Positions 6,010-13,487 of a stretch of DNA of 13,487 nt are shown piece by piece (within the stretch, counting starts at the first letter, position 1; every line of letters starts with the position of its first letter). The translations under genes and the position numbers were made by a program. This stretch comes from an uncultured Clostridia bacterium. Its GTDB lineage: Bacteria > Bacillota > Clostridia > Oscillospirales > Ruminococcaceae. The stretch is from NCBI GenBank assembly GCA_937894185.1, contig CALCSA010000350.1, positions 1 through 13,487 on the forward strand, given 5' to 3'. The notes below the pieces were generated by a model that saw only the letters and a list, made by a program, of their open reading frames with translations, was not told where the DNA came from and ran no database searches.

Positions 6010-8178
6010 GTGAGAGCACCTACCATTAAAGACATTGCCCGGGAGGCAGGGGTATCCCACGGGACGGTTTCCAACGTGCTCAATGGGCGGGGCAATGTCA
6101 GTGTAGAAAAAATCCATCTGGTGGAAAGCGCTGCCGCCCGTCTGGGATACCGGATTAACGCAAAGGCTCAGCTGTTGCGCAAAGGCACCGGAAACACCCT
6201 ATCCCTGATTATTCCCGGCACCCACTTTTCCCAGTATGCCGACCTGTACGAATCCCTGCAGCAGGAGGCCAAAACCTATGGGCTGACGGTGCAGATTTAC
6301 AGCACCAATGCTCTGCAGGCGGAGGAGGAAGAAGCCATCGACCTTGCCATCGGCTCCCGCACTGCCGCCATTGTGGCGGTGATTGGATTGGAGCCGGGGA
6401 ACCGCCATCTTCAGATGGCGGCAAAACAGATACCCATGGTGTTGGTGGACAACCATCTTTCCGCCCACCGGAACACCCTGTTGGCGGGCTTTCGGTGGGA
6501 GCAGGCCGGGCGGGAAATCGCCGGGGCACTGGGACGATATCAGAAGGTGGGACTCTTTACCGGCATCCAAAAGGCTACTCACATCCGGGATTTTTGCACT
6601 GGGTTTTTAACGGATTTTTCCGGGCAGGTGCACCATGTAGAAAGCACCGACCAATTGGTTCCGGTGCAGGCCTTTTCCCTATTTGAGGGGGGCTTTGATC
6701 TGGATTGCATCGTCTGCACCGACAGCTTCCGCAGTCAGGCGGTTAAGCGGGCAGCCTCTTTCTGCTGCAAGGATTTTTGTCCTGAGATTGTGTGGGTGAC
6801 CTCCCATCGGGCTATTGGCCAAAGCGGCAGTCTTTGCTACGGGCTGGACTATCGGAATCTGGGGCGCAGCATTATCCGCCGCCTGTTTGGGGAGGAGGAT
6901 CAGCTGGAGCTGATCCTCCCCTGCGAGGGATTTTCCACCTCTATTCCCCACATCCAGTTGCCCGATGGCCCGCTGGAATTCCTCACCGTCAACTCCCCGT
7001 CGTCGGTAGCTCTTTCCCGGCTGCTGCCCCACTTCCGCAAAAAGACCGGGGTAGATATCAATCTGACGGTGGTGGCGCTGGACGCTATTTACGATCTGGC
7101 TCGTGCCATGCCGGAGGAGTCCCGCTTTGATCTGATCCGAATGGATATGGCTTGGATTTCCGAGCTGGCTCCCCATGTCTACCGTCCTTTGGATGAAATG
7201 CCCTTTCCCTGGGAAAAGCTTACCGAAAAAATGCTGCCGGTGTTCCGGCAGGACTACACCTCCGCCTATCGGACTCCCTTTTGCCTGCCCTACGACCCCA
7301 GCACTCAAATTTTCTTTTACCGGAAGGACCTTTTTCATGACCCTACCATGAAGCGGATGTACTACGAGATGAACCGCAGGGAGCTGGAGGTTCCCGCCAC
7401 CTTTGAGGAGTACAACCGGGTGGCCCGCTTTTTTACCCGTGCCTACAATCCGGATTCTCCTATTTTGTACGGCACCACTACCGCCATCGGCAGTTCAGTG
7501 GTAAGCCCCAGCGAATATCTGCCCCGGCTTTTCGGCTTTGGAGGCAGTCTGTTTGATGAGAGCGGGCGGGTGAGTCTCATGACTCCCGCGGCGGTGACGG
7601 CTCTGGAAAACTACATTGAAAGCTATAACTACTCGGACAAAACCATCTACCAGTGGTGGAAGGGCGCGCTGGAGGGCTTTGCCAACGGCTCTGCTGCCAT
7701 GACAGTGGTGTTTATGAACTACGCCTCGGATATTGTCAACTCCCAGAACGCCAGCATCGCGGGGAAAATCGGTTACGCTACCGTTCCCAGTAACAAGCCT
7801 CTGCTGGGGGGCGGCGTGGTGGGAATCACTCACAGTAGCGCCAAGGCAGAGCAGGCCTACACCTTTTTGCAGTGGCTGTACAGCGACGAGATCGCTCCGG
7901 TCTTTACCATGCTGGGGGGGCTTTCTCCCTGCAGGACCGTGTATAAAAACCAAGATGTACTGGAGCTTTACCCCTGGCTTTCGGCCGCCTTGGAAAGCTT
8001 TCCCATAGGGCAACGGCGCCTGCACAACAACCTTTATGTTAACTTTAGTGAAAAAAAGCTGGAGGAAATTATCAGCGCTCAGGTCAAAAACGCCATGTTT
8101 GGGCTACTCTCACCTCTGGAGGCTCTGCAACGGGCTCAGCGGGAAAGTGAAAAAACATTTATTCCCCGGAAGGCATAA
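6010..8178 (+). CDS. LacI-family repressor fused to a solute-binding protein domain
   Basis: This 722-aa protein has three parts. Residues 4-50 are a LacI helix-turn-helix (TIKDIAREAGVSHGTVSNVL), followed by a hinge (NAKAQLLRKGTGN). Residues about 58-310 are a periplasmic-binding-type effector domain as in LacI/PurR. Residues about 320-715 are a second ligand-binding domain of the type-1 extracellular solute-binding (MalE-like) family, recognisable from PFCLPYDPSTQIFFYRKDLF, the mid-domain NYASDIVNS and GIGT-like glycine-rich segments, and a late LGGLSPCRTVY. Ordinary LacI regulators are about 330-350 aa, so this is double length. There is no signal peptide or membrane segment, so the binding domain is cytoplasmic. 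The GTG start follows AAAGGAGG. The gene diverges from the importer operon and is the obvious candidate for its regulator. The role of the extra domain, as a second sensor, is inferred. Confidence 0.93.
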   Translation: MRAPTIKDIAREAGVSHGTVSNVLNGRGNVSVEKIHLVESAAARLGYRINAKAQLLRKGTGNTLSLIIPGTHFSQYADLYESLQQEAKTYGLTVQIYSTNALQAEEEEAIDLAIGSRTAAIVAVIGLEPGNRHLQMAAKQIPMVLVDNHLSAHRNTLLAGFRWEQAGREIAGALGRYQKVGLFTGIQKATHIRDFCTGFLTDFSGQVHHVESTDQLVPVQAFSLFEGGFDLDCIVCTDSFRSQAVKRAASFCCKDFCPEIVWVTSHRAIGQSGSLCYGLDYRNLGRSIIRRLFGEEDQLELILPCEGFSTSIPHIQLPDGPLEFLTVNSPSSVALSRLLPHFRKKTGVDINLTVVALDAIYDLARAMPEESRFDLIRMDMAWISELAPHVYRPLDEMPFPWEKLTEKMLPVFRQDYTSAYRTPFCLPYDPSTQIFFYRKDLFHDPTMKRMYYEMNRRELEVPATFEEYNRVARFFTRAYNPDSPILYGTTTAIGSSVVSPSEYLPRLFGFGGSLFDESGRVSLMTPAAVTALENYIESYNYSDKTIYQWWKGALEGFANGSAAMTVVFMNYASDIVNSQNASIAGKIGYATVPSNKPLLGGGVVGITHSSAKAEQAYTFLQWLYSDEIAPVFTMLGGLSPCRTVYKNQDVLELYPWLSAALESFPIGQRRLHNNLYVNFSEKKLEEIISAQVKNAMFGLLSPLEALQRAQRESEKTFIPRKA

Positions 8179-8442
8179 GGCCCTCCAGTCCGTGGGTCTG
8201 AAACAAGGCGCATCTACAGTAATAGCAAGTTTGCTAGCATTTGTTGTTGATGGAATAATAGCCACTTACACCGTTCAAAAATATAGCGAACAGGGTGTTA
8301 AGGCTTCATGCAGTTATTTAAAAAAATGCCTTTTTAGTAAGCTTTGCTGTTAAAACACAGTAAACAGCGAATCAATACATGTAAGAGTTAGCACCCGACG
8401 TAATAATTGGACTATACCGTAAGAAACGGACATTGAGAGAAG
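8179..8442. other. AT-richer intergenic stretch without a recognisable gene
   Basis: I see no convincing gene here on either strand. A short inverted repeat, TAGCA-AGTT-TGCTA (8228-8241 region), lies some 50 bases after the regulator stop but lacks a good U-tract. The stretch is richer in A and T than the genes on either side. Bases 8408-8432 loosely resemble the end of an IS3/IS150-type element (TGGACT...GGACA), but no transposase or partner end is present. Confidence 0.5.
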
Positions 8443-8479
8443 ACACCCCCTGTTGTAGAATCACTACAACAGGGGGTGT
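8443..8479. terminator. Perfect 16-bp hairpin, possible terminator
   Basis: ACACCCCCTGTTGTAG (8443-8458) and its exact complement (8464-8479) flank a 5-base loop. The stem is very stable, but only TTT follows it on the plus strand and CTTCTCTC on the minus strand. It may terminate the regulator transcript coming from the left or act as a structured barrier between the convergent units. Confidence 0.5.
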
Positions 8480-8752
8480 TTGGCATGAAAGTAAAACAGC
8501 ACGGGGCACAGACAGAGGAAACGAAACAGCAGGGATGCATGGGTTTCCATCCTGTTGCCTTTGATGCTTCTCTACAAAACCACTATTTACTCCAAAAAAT
8601 CCCGCCCGAACCCTGCGGCGCAAAATTCCAATGGCCTTGTTCTCTGCAGCCGGAAAAATTGCAGGTCGTCTATTGCCTTTGGCAGATATTCATTCCACAG
8701 CTGCGGGACTAAGCAAAGTACCCCCGTACTGGGTGCGCAGGTGCTCTGTCAT
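8480..8752. other. Intergenic stretch without a supported gene
   Basis: A plus-strand frame of 75 codons from the ATG at 8485 is open, but the only purine-rich bases ahead of it belong to the hairpin stem. The peptide (MKVKQHGAQTEETKQQG...) matches nothing I know, and two other frames here are also open. I treat the region as non-coding or as a decayed gene I cannot identify. Confidence 0.4.
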
Positions 8753-8778
8753 AAAAAAGAGCACCACAACGGGTGCTC
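8753..8778 (-). terminator. Intrinsic terminator of the peptide operon
   Basis: On the minus strand GAGCACC (8772-8778) and GGTGCTC (8759-8765) form a 7-bp stem with a 6-base loop, directly followed by six T (8758-8753). It lies about 150 bases after the stop of the last peptidase gene. A third copy of GGTGCTC (8740-8746, plus strand) allows an alternative pairing. Confidence 0.88.
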
Positions 8779-8927
8779 CAAGGGTAACTGCTCTCCTCAT
8801 AAACAACGGGAGTCATTTTTTCCTCTATTAGTTGTACACACAGGGCCTTCCGCAGCAGTTCTACTCTGCCAAGGAAGGCTCTTTCCGCCACGCCGGTTCG
8901 AGTATATTTTCCGCCCGACCGGGCGCC

Positions 8928-10181
8928 TCAATCAATTCCCAGCAAATCGCAGAAGGTCAGCATATAAATCTCGGCAGAATGAACCACATCCTCCACATCC
9001 ACATCCTCGTTGTAGCCGTGGATGCCCCCAAGGTTGGCAGGCCCAAACTGAATGGTGGGGATGCCCAGCTCGCGGTAATACTTGGCGTCACTGGATGCCC
9101 ACTGGTAGGCGGGACGCACCGCCGCGCCCCAAATCGCCTCCGCATGCCCATGAAGTGTTTTTACAATGGCGGCATCGTAATCGGTGTAGTTGGACTGCGC
9201 CTTGAACTCCAGTTCCGCCTCCACGCCCTCTACGCCGCTCTTTTCAATCATGGCCTGTACCGCGGTCCGGATGTCCTCGTGTTTGATTCCGATGGGAAGG
9301 CGCATGTCTACCATCGCCTCACAATAATCAGGAACCATATTGATCTTGGTGCCGCCGGTAATCATCCCGACATTGGCGGTGAGATGGTCAATGGCGTTTT
9401 GTCCCGCTTCTCCAAGGGCCTGTCTTGCGATATACCGGGAGTTTTCCAGCGCTATGGCCTGATGGGAGCCAAAATGCCCCGGAACCTGCGTCAGGTCGTC
9501 GATGTGAATCAGCACCTTCGCCAGCTTGATAATGGCGTTGTCTCCCACATAATTGCCGATGCTGCCGTGAGCGGGGGTGCCCCGGGCCATCAGCTTCATG
9601 TGGCAGATACCTTTCTGGCCGATTTCTATGTTGTCAAAGGAGGTGGGCTCTGCCACCAAACAGGCGTCTCCCCCGTCGGCATAGCCGTTGGCACACAGCC
9701 AGCTGGTTCCGTAGATGCCGGTGGTCTCCTCATCCGAGACAATGTGCAGGCGGATGTTGCCTCCCAGCTTTGCGCCGGACTCCTGAAGCAGCCGCATGGT
9801 AAACAGCAGCCCCGCAACGCCGGCTTTCATATCCGAAGCGCCCCGCCCGCGAATTTTGCCATCCACCACATCGCCGCAGAAGGGGTCAAACTTCCAGCCT
9901 TCGCGCTTGCCTGCCGGCACCACATCCACATGGCCGTTGAGGATGATGCTAAAGCCGTCATCGCTTCCCATTTTGGCCAGCACACAGGGGTAATCGGAGC
10001 TTACCTCCACCCGCTCACAGGCAATGCCGGAATCCTTCAGATACTGCTCTACAAACCGGATAACGGTCAGCTGCTCCCCATCGGGGTTTTCGCTGGGAAT
10101 GCGCAGCAGGTCGGATACCAGCCGCACCAGCTCGTCCTGCCGTTCCAGCACCTGCTGATGCAGGGTTTTCTTGATGCTCAT
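8928..10181 (-). CDS. M20 family metallopeptidase (ArgE/DapE type)
   Basis: This is a cytoplasmic di-zinc peptidase or deacylase of family M20, 417 aa, the usual size. Metal-site motifs are GHVDVVPAG (His84, Asp86), the bridging Asp117 in GASDMKAG, the Glu151-Glu152 pair in SDEETTG, Glu178 in VAEPT, and a late His388 in GGIHGYNED. The central lid region contains RGTPAHGSIG. The start at 10181 overlaps the ATPase stop codon by one base (TGATG), and AAGGAGG lies 7 bases before it; a longer frame upstream would run inside the ATPase gene. It is the last gene of the peptide operon before the terminator at 8753-8778. It probably hydrolyses peptides or N-acyl amino acids brought in by the transporter. 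The exact substrate cannot be told from sequence. Confidence 0.93.
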   Translation of the reverse strand: MSIKKTLHQQVLERQDELVRLVSDLLRIPSENPDGEQLTVIRFVEQYLKDSGIACERVEVSSDYPCVLAKMGSDDGFSIILNGHVDVVPAGKREGWKFDPFCGDVVDGKIRGRGASDMKAGVAGLLFTMRLLQESGAKLGGNIRLHIVSDEETTGIYGTSWLCANGYADGGDACLVAEPTSFDNIEIGQKGICHMKLMARGTPAHGSIGNYVGDNAIIKLAKVLIHIDDLTQVPGHFGSHQAIALENSRYIARQALGEAGQNAIDHLTANVGMITGGTKINMVPDYCEAMVDMRLPIGIKHEDIRTAVQAMIEKSGVEGVEAELEFKAQSNYTDYDAAIVKTLHGHAEAIWGAAVRPAYQWASSDAKYYRELGIPTIQFGPANLGGIHGYNEDVDVEDVVHSAEIYMLTFCDLLGID

Positions 10182-11185
10182 CAGGTTTCCTCCTTGTACT
10201 CTTCCTTGTGGTAAAGAAAACACGCAACCCTGTGCCCGGGAAAAACTTCAGTCAGTGCGGGCCGTGTCTGGGTGCAGAGATCCATTCGGTTGGGGCAGCG
10301 TCCAGCCAGAGGACAGCCAATCAGGTCTCCAATGGGGCTGGGGATCTCCCCGGAAAGAGGGAGCTGTTTGCCCTTTTCAAAGGGGCTGTCCGGCGGAATC
10401 GCCGACAGCAGCGCTTTTGTGTAGGGGTGCAACGGATTTTGATAAATCTCATGGGCCCCGCACAGTTCCACCACGGTGCCCAGATACATGATGGCCACCC
10501 TATCGCTGATATGCTTGATGACCCCCAGATCGTGGGAGATAAAAAGATAGGTAAGGTTCCGCTGTTTTTGCAAGGAACTGAACAGGTTGAGGACCTGTGC
10601 CTGAACCGATACGTCCAAAGCGGACACCGGCTCGTCACAGACAATTACCTTGGGTTCCAGCACCAGAGCCCGCGCCACACTGATGCGCTGGCGCTGCCCG
10701 CCGGAAAATTCGTGGGGGTAGCGGTGCATGTGCTGCACATCCAACCCCACTTCCCGCAGGATGGACAATACCATCTCCCTGCGCTTGGCGGCATTGGGTT
10801 CCATGCGGTGAATCAGCAAGGGTTCTTCGATGGCAGCTCTGGTGGTGAACCGGGGGTCCAAAGAGGAATAGGGGTCCTGAAACACCATCTGAAGCTCCTT
10901 GCGGATCGGCCTTAAATCCGAATTGGAAAGGGCGCAGATATTGTTACCGCCATAAATCACCTCGCCGGAATTGGCTCGGGTCAACTGCACAATGCACTTG
11001 CCCAGGGTGCTTTTTCCGCAGCCGGACTCTCCGATGACGCCCAGGGTTTCCCCTTCGTACACATCCAGAGACACGCCGCTGAGAGCATGGAGGATACGGG
11101 GCTTTCCCCCCAGCTTGGAAGAGCGGATTTTATAGTCTTTTCGCAGGTTTTTCACTTGGAGGATCGGTGTTTTAGTCTCAGGCAT
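10181..11185 (-). CDS. dppF: Oligo/dipeptide ABC importer ATPase, DppF/OppF type
   Basis: This is one of the two ATPases of a peptide (or nickel) importer, 334 aa. It has Walker A GESGCGKST (52-60), Q-loop Q103, signature FSGGQRQ (160-166), Walker B VIVCDEP (180-186) and switch His218. The C-terminal tail has the family's cysteine pattern GCPLAGRCPNRMDLC, with a later Cys in HRVACF. The start overlaps the end of the dppD-type gene by 8 bases and has GGAGGTG upstream. Its stop overlaps the peptidase start. The symbol is given at family level; Dpp and Opp cannot be told apart here because the binding protein lies outside the window. Confidence 0.93.
   Translation of the reverse strand: MPETKTPILQVKNLRKDYKIRSSKLGGKPRILHALSGVSLDVYEGETLGVIGESGCGKSTLGKCIVQLTRANSGEVIYGGNNICALSNSDLRPIRKELQMVFQDPYSSLDPRFTTRAAIEEPLLIHRMEPNAAKRREMVLSILREVGLDVQHMHRYPHEFSGGQRQRISVARALVLEPKVIVCDEPVSALDVSVQAQVLNLFSSLQKQRNLTYLFISHDLGVIKHISDRVAIMYLGTVVELCGAHEIYQNPLHPYTKALLSAIPPDSPFEKGKQLPLSGEIPSPIGDLIGCPLAGRCPNRMDLCTQTRPALTEVFPGHRVACFLYHKEEYKEET
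10189..10195 (-). promoter_or_regulatory. Ribosome binding site deciding the M20 peptidase start
   Basis: AAGGAGG on the minus strand is 7 bases before the ATG at 10181. It excludes the longer reading frame that would start at 10223. Confidence 0.85.
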
Positions 11186-12188
11186 TTTCGTTCACCTCCC
11201 CGCGGATCAGGACTTCCTTGCCGTTCTGGCGGTGACAGGCCACCAGATGGCCCGGCTCCACCTCAACAAGGGGCGGCACTTCTTTGGTGCAGATTTCCCG
11301 CACGTAGGGGCAGCGGTTGTAAAAGGCGCAACAGCCGCCGGTCAGCCGCAGGTCCGGCGGTTGGCCGGGAATAGCCTTGAGCTCGTCCGCCGGTTCGGCG
11401 GACAGGCGGGGCACAGAATCCAACAGGCCCCATGTATAGGGATGCAATGGGTTGGAGTACAGGGTTTCCATTTTTGTATGCTCCACGGTGGTACCGCCGT
11501 ACATCACCATAACAGCATCGCACATTTCCCATACAATGCCCAGATTGTGGGTGATGAGCAGGATGGACATGTTCTTTTCATCCCGCAGCTTTTTCAGCAG
11601 GCTGAGAATTTGGGCCTGCACCGTCACATCCAAGGCGGTGGTGGGCTCGTCCGCAATCATAAACTTGGGCTGGCAGCTCATAGCCATAGCGATAATCACC
11701 CGCTGGCACATACCGCCGGAAAGCTCATGGGGATAGGAATTCATCCGGGCTTCCGGCTCGGGAATGCCCACCTGACGCAGCATCTCTGCGCCGATATTCC
11801 ACGCTTCCTGTCTGGTGATGTTTTGGTGGGTGCGAATTTGCCCCACCATCTGCTCGCCCACCTTAAACACCGGGTCCAGAGAGGTCATAGGGTCCTGAAA
11901 AATCATGGAAATCTCGCTGCCCCGCAGTTTCCGCAGTTCCCGGTTGGAAAGGCTTTGTATCTCGCGGCCGTCAAAGATGATCTCGCCCTCCACAATTTTT
12001 CCGGTTTTGGGCAGCAGCCGAATCAAGGACGAGGCAGTGACGCTTTTACCGGAACCGGATTCGCCTACAATCCCCATAATCTGGCCCCGGCTCATGGAAA
12101 AGCTCACGCCATCCACCGCCTTGGCAACGCCGCTGGCCGTAAAAAAGTATGTTTTCAGGTCATTCACCTGAAGAATCTGGTCTTTCAT
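11178..12188 (-). CDS. dppD: Oligo/dipeptide ABC importer ATPase, DppD/OppD type
   Basis: This is the partner ATPase of the peptide importer, 336 aa. It has Walker A GESGSGKSV (42-50), Q98, signature LSGGMCQR (156-163), Walker B FMIADEP (176-182) and His214. The C-terminus carries CCAFYNRCPYVREIC and a last Cys in HLVACH. In a crystal structure of a DppD homologue, cysteines in this region hold a [4Fe-4S] cluster. GAGGTG is 6 bases before the ATG. The gap to the upstream amidohydrolase stop is 10 bases. The DppD/OppD distinction is uncertain, as for its partner. Confidence 0.93.
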   Translation of the reverse strand: MKDQILQVNDLKTYFFTASGVAKAVDGVSFSMSRGQIMGIVGESGSGKSVTASSLIRLLPKTGKIVEGEIIFDGREIQSLSNRELRKLRGSEISMIFQDPMTSLDPVFKVGEQMVGQIRTHQNITRQEAWNIGAEMLRQVGIPEPEARMNSYPHELSGGMCQRVIIAMAMSCQPKFMIADEPTTALDVTVQAQILSLLKKLRDEKNMSILLITHNLGIVWEMCDAVMVMYGGTTVEHTKMETLYSNPLHPYTWGLLDSVPRLSAEPADELKAIPGQPPDLRLTGGCCAFYNRCPYVREICTKEVPPLVEVEPGHLVACHRQNGKEVLIRGEVNENA

Positions 12189-12198
12189 AAGGCCACCT

Positions 12199-13380
12199 CT
12201 ACTCGTATTTCGCTTTCATAGCCTGGAACGCCTCCCGCACCCGCAAGATCGCATCCGGGTTGGTGAGAAGGTCCACACCGGTCATGGCAACGGCCTTGGC
12301 GGCCACCTCAATGGCCCGGTAGCCGGCAGGGGTGCCGCAGGCATCGTCAAATTCCCGGGTATGCCCCCTGACACCCGGCACCACCATAATATAAGATTGC
12401 AGGCCCGGCACCTTGTGGGTGACATCCCCCATATCGGTACAGCCGATGCCAAGCTCCTTCTTCCGGGGCATAACCGGTTCGCCCAGCGCTTCAAAGTTAG
12501 CCTGCAAAAAGTTCTCAAGGACCTCATTGTTGCGGATGTCCTCGTAGGTGTATCCATCAAAGCGATGCTCAAAGCGGGTACCGGTCAGTTCCGCCAAATG
12601 CTCACAGATTGAGATCAGGCGGTGATACAGTTCCCACTTGTATTTCATGGAAAAAGAACGCACCGTAAACTTGGCCTGACAGTGGTCGGGAATAAAAATA
12701 GGATCCTCGCCGCCGTTGGAGATAATGCCGATGATTTTGCCCCGGTCGGCGATTTCCAGCCGCAGGGCCTGAATGATGTTGAACAGCTCCAGCACAGGAA
12801 CCAGAGCGCTGACGCCCTCCTCCGGCCAGGTTGCGGCGTGGGCTGTCTTGCCGTAAAAATCCACAATTACATCGGTGCGGGAATAAGAGATATCGTTGAC
12901 CACGGTTTCGCTGGCGGAGTGGATCAGCATGGCGGTGTCCAGCCCGTCAAAGCCGCCCTGCTCCAGCATAATGACCTTGCCGCCGCCGCCTTCTTCGGCC
13001 GGGGCGCCAATCACCGTCACCTTGCCGCCAAACTCGTCCACCAAAGGCTGAAGCGCCCAAGCAGCCCCCATGGCGATGGGAGTCATCAGGTTGTGGCCGC
13101 AGGAATGGCCCATGCCGGGCACGGCATCGTATTCGCCGACAAAGCCCAGATTAAGGCCCGGCTTTCCGCTGTCGTACTCGGCGCGGATAGCGGTTTCCAG
13201 CCCGCAATAGCCGTGCTGCACCTCAAAGCCCAGCTCCCGCAGAGACTGTGCCACCGCAGCGGAGGACTTAAATTCCTCAAAGTTATATTCGGGGTTCTTG
13301 TGGATATAATCGGCCAGTTCCCGCAGCCGCGGCATGATTTCATCCACACGGGCCTGCACCGTTTTTTTGTAGTCGTTCAT
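12199..13380 (-). CDS. M20D amidohydrolase (AbgB-like)
   Basis: This is a cytoplasmic metal-dependent amidohydrolase of subfamily M20D, 393 aa, closest in character to the B subunit of p-aminobenzoyl-glutamate hydrolase and related acyl-amino-acid hydrolases. The metal site shows as GMGHSCGHN (89-97, with Cys94 and His96), APAEEGGGGK (Glu129, Glu130) and His154. A dimerisation-domain segment reads GKTAHAATWPEEG. A late HTREFDD completes the site. The ATG at 13380 is chosen because AAAGGA lies 9 bases before it; the 21 codons further upstream read like untranslated sequence. It sits between a probable permease gene at the window edge and the dppD-type gene, so its substrate is probably a peptide or amide imported by that system. 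Confidence 0.92.
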   Translation of the reverse strand: MNDYKKTVQARVDEIMPRLRELADYIHKNPEYNFEEFKSSAAVAQSLRELGFEVQHGYCGLETAIRAEYDSGKPGLNLGFVGEYDAVPGMGHSCGHNLMTPIAMGAAWALQPLVDEFGGKVTVIGAPAEEGGGGKVIMLEQGGFDGLDTAMLIHSASETVVNDISYSRTDVIVDFYGKTAHAATWPEEGVSALVPVLELFNIIQALRLEIADRGKIIGIISNGGEDPIFIPDHCQAKFTVRSFSMKYKWELYHRLISICEHLAELTGTRFEHRFDGYTYEDIRNNEVLENFLQANFEALGEPVMPRKKELGIGCTDMGDVTHKVPGLQSYIMVVPGVRGHTREFDDACGTPAGYRAIEVAAKAVAMTGVDLLTNPDAILRVREAFQAMKAKYE

Positions 13381-13464
13381 CCTCACCCATCCTTTCCGAG
13401 AATCGCAAAACGTTGGCTCCATCCGCGGGACCGTTCCGGCCACTCTGCGGTGGGGCCCAACGGG

Positions 13465-13487
13465 TTATTTCTTCATTTTGGGGTCCA
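13465..13487 (-). CDS. 3' end of a probable peptide ABC permease (DppC type), partial
   Basis: The last complete codons on the minus strand read DPKMKK followed by TAA (13467-13465). DppC/OppC permeases commonly end with a similar Leu-Asp-Pro-basic tail, and a permease gene is expected here upstream of the ATPases. Only seven codons are visible, so the call rests largely on context. The gap to the amidohydrolase start is 84 bases. Confidence 0.45.

Noticed and set aside
6894..6919. Near-perfect palindrome as an operator inside the regulator gene
   Set aside because: It encodes normal protein sequence far from the promoter and is unrelated in sequence to the palindrome at 5850-5877.
8036..8353. 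Plus-strand frame continuing past the regulator stop
   Set aside because: Its first half is the out-of-frame regulator sequence. The remainder has no start signal of its own.
8408..8432. Possible end of an IS3/IS150-type insertion sequence (TGGACT...GGACA)
   Set aside because: There is no matching second end, transposase remnant or target duplication in the window; the resemblance is from memory only.
8485..8712. Possible small plus-strand gene after the 16-bp hairpin
   Set aside because: The only purine-rich bases before the ATG are in the hairpin stem, and the peptide is unlike any protein I know.
8709..8891. Minus-strand frame of 60 codons after the M20 peptidase
   Set aside because: It runs straight through the intrinsic terminator at 8753-8778 and has no family resemblance.
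8832..10214. Long plus-strand open frame of 460 codons
   Set aside because: It lies opposite the M20 peptidase, which has clear catalytic motifs, operon spacing and a strong ribosome binding site. The plus-strand product has no recognisable domain.
1..13487. CRISPR array, tRNA, rRNA, phage or toxin-antitoxin modules
   Set aside because: No regularly spaced repeats, RNA gene signatures, integrase or toxin-antitoxin pair could be seen on either strand.

Overview
The window looks like a chromosomal segment of a mid-GC Gram-positive anaerobe, most likely a clostridial (Oscillospiraceae-type) gut bacterium. The basis is AGGAGG-like ribosome binding sites before most genes, a lipobox-type substrate-binding lipoprotein, and the gene families present. 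This is inference from gene content; no rRNA or tRNA is present to test it.

Left block (about 1-2900 down to the left edge, reading leftwards). A minus-strand operon starts at a near-consensus promoter at 5816-5844. It encodes a substrate-binding lipoprotein of the Fe(III)/AfuA type (4635-5753), a double-domain permease (2912-4561), an ABC ATPase with TOBE tail (1820-2899), a cytoplasmic ComEC-type metallo-beta-lactamase-fold hydrolase overlapping the ATPase gene (769-1833), and perhaps a small unknown protein (333-632). A hairpin at 287-319 may end it. Left of that, 85-248 is a decayed, frameshifted fragment of a second copy of the regulator gene found at 6010-8178, next to a partial 35-bp direct duplication.

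Divergent regulator. At 6010-8178 a plus-strand gene encodes a LacI-type repressor (HTH plus effector domain) whose C-terminus is fused to a complete type-1 solute-binding protein domain and which has no signal peptide. The 256-bp divergent spacer holds promoters for both directions, a 28-bp palindrome beside the operon promoter, and a repeat of its half-site exactly 63 bp away. A LacI-fused sensor controlling an AfuABC-like importer fits a phosphorylated sugar or other organic anion better than iron.

Gap 8179-8927. No gene can be supported. It contains a perfect 16-bp-arm hairpin and a textbook intrinsic terminator for the peptide operon.

Right block (8928 to right edge, minus strand). This is a peptide-uptake and peptide-cleavage operon: the last codons of what looks like a DppC permease at the edge, an M20D amidohydrolase, DppD- and DppF-type ATPases, and an M20 ArgE/DapE-type peptidase. 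Genes are tightly spaced or overlap.

The most unusual feature is inside the first ABC permease: a perfect 32-bp inverted repeat at 4285-4359, in frame and without length change, that has replaced the hydrophobic half of a predicted membrane helix by the reverse complement of the neighbouring coding sequence. It is either a template-switch mutation or an assembly artefact.
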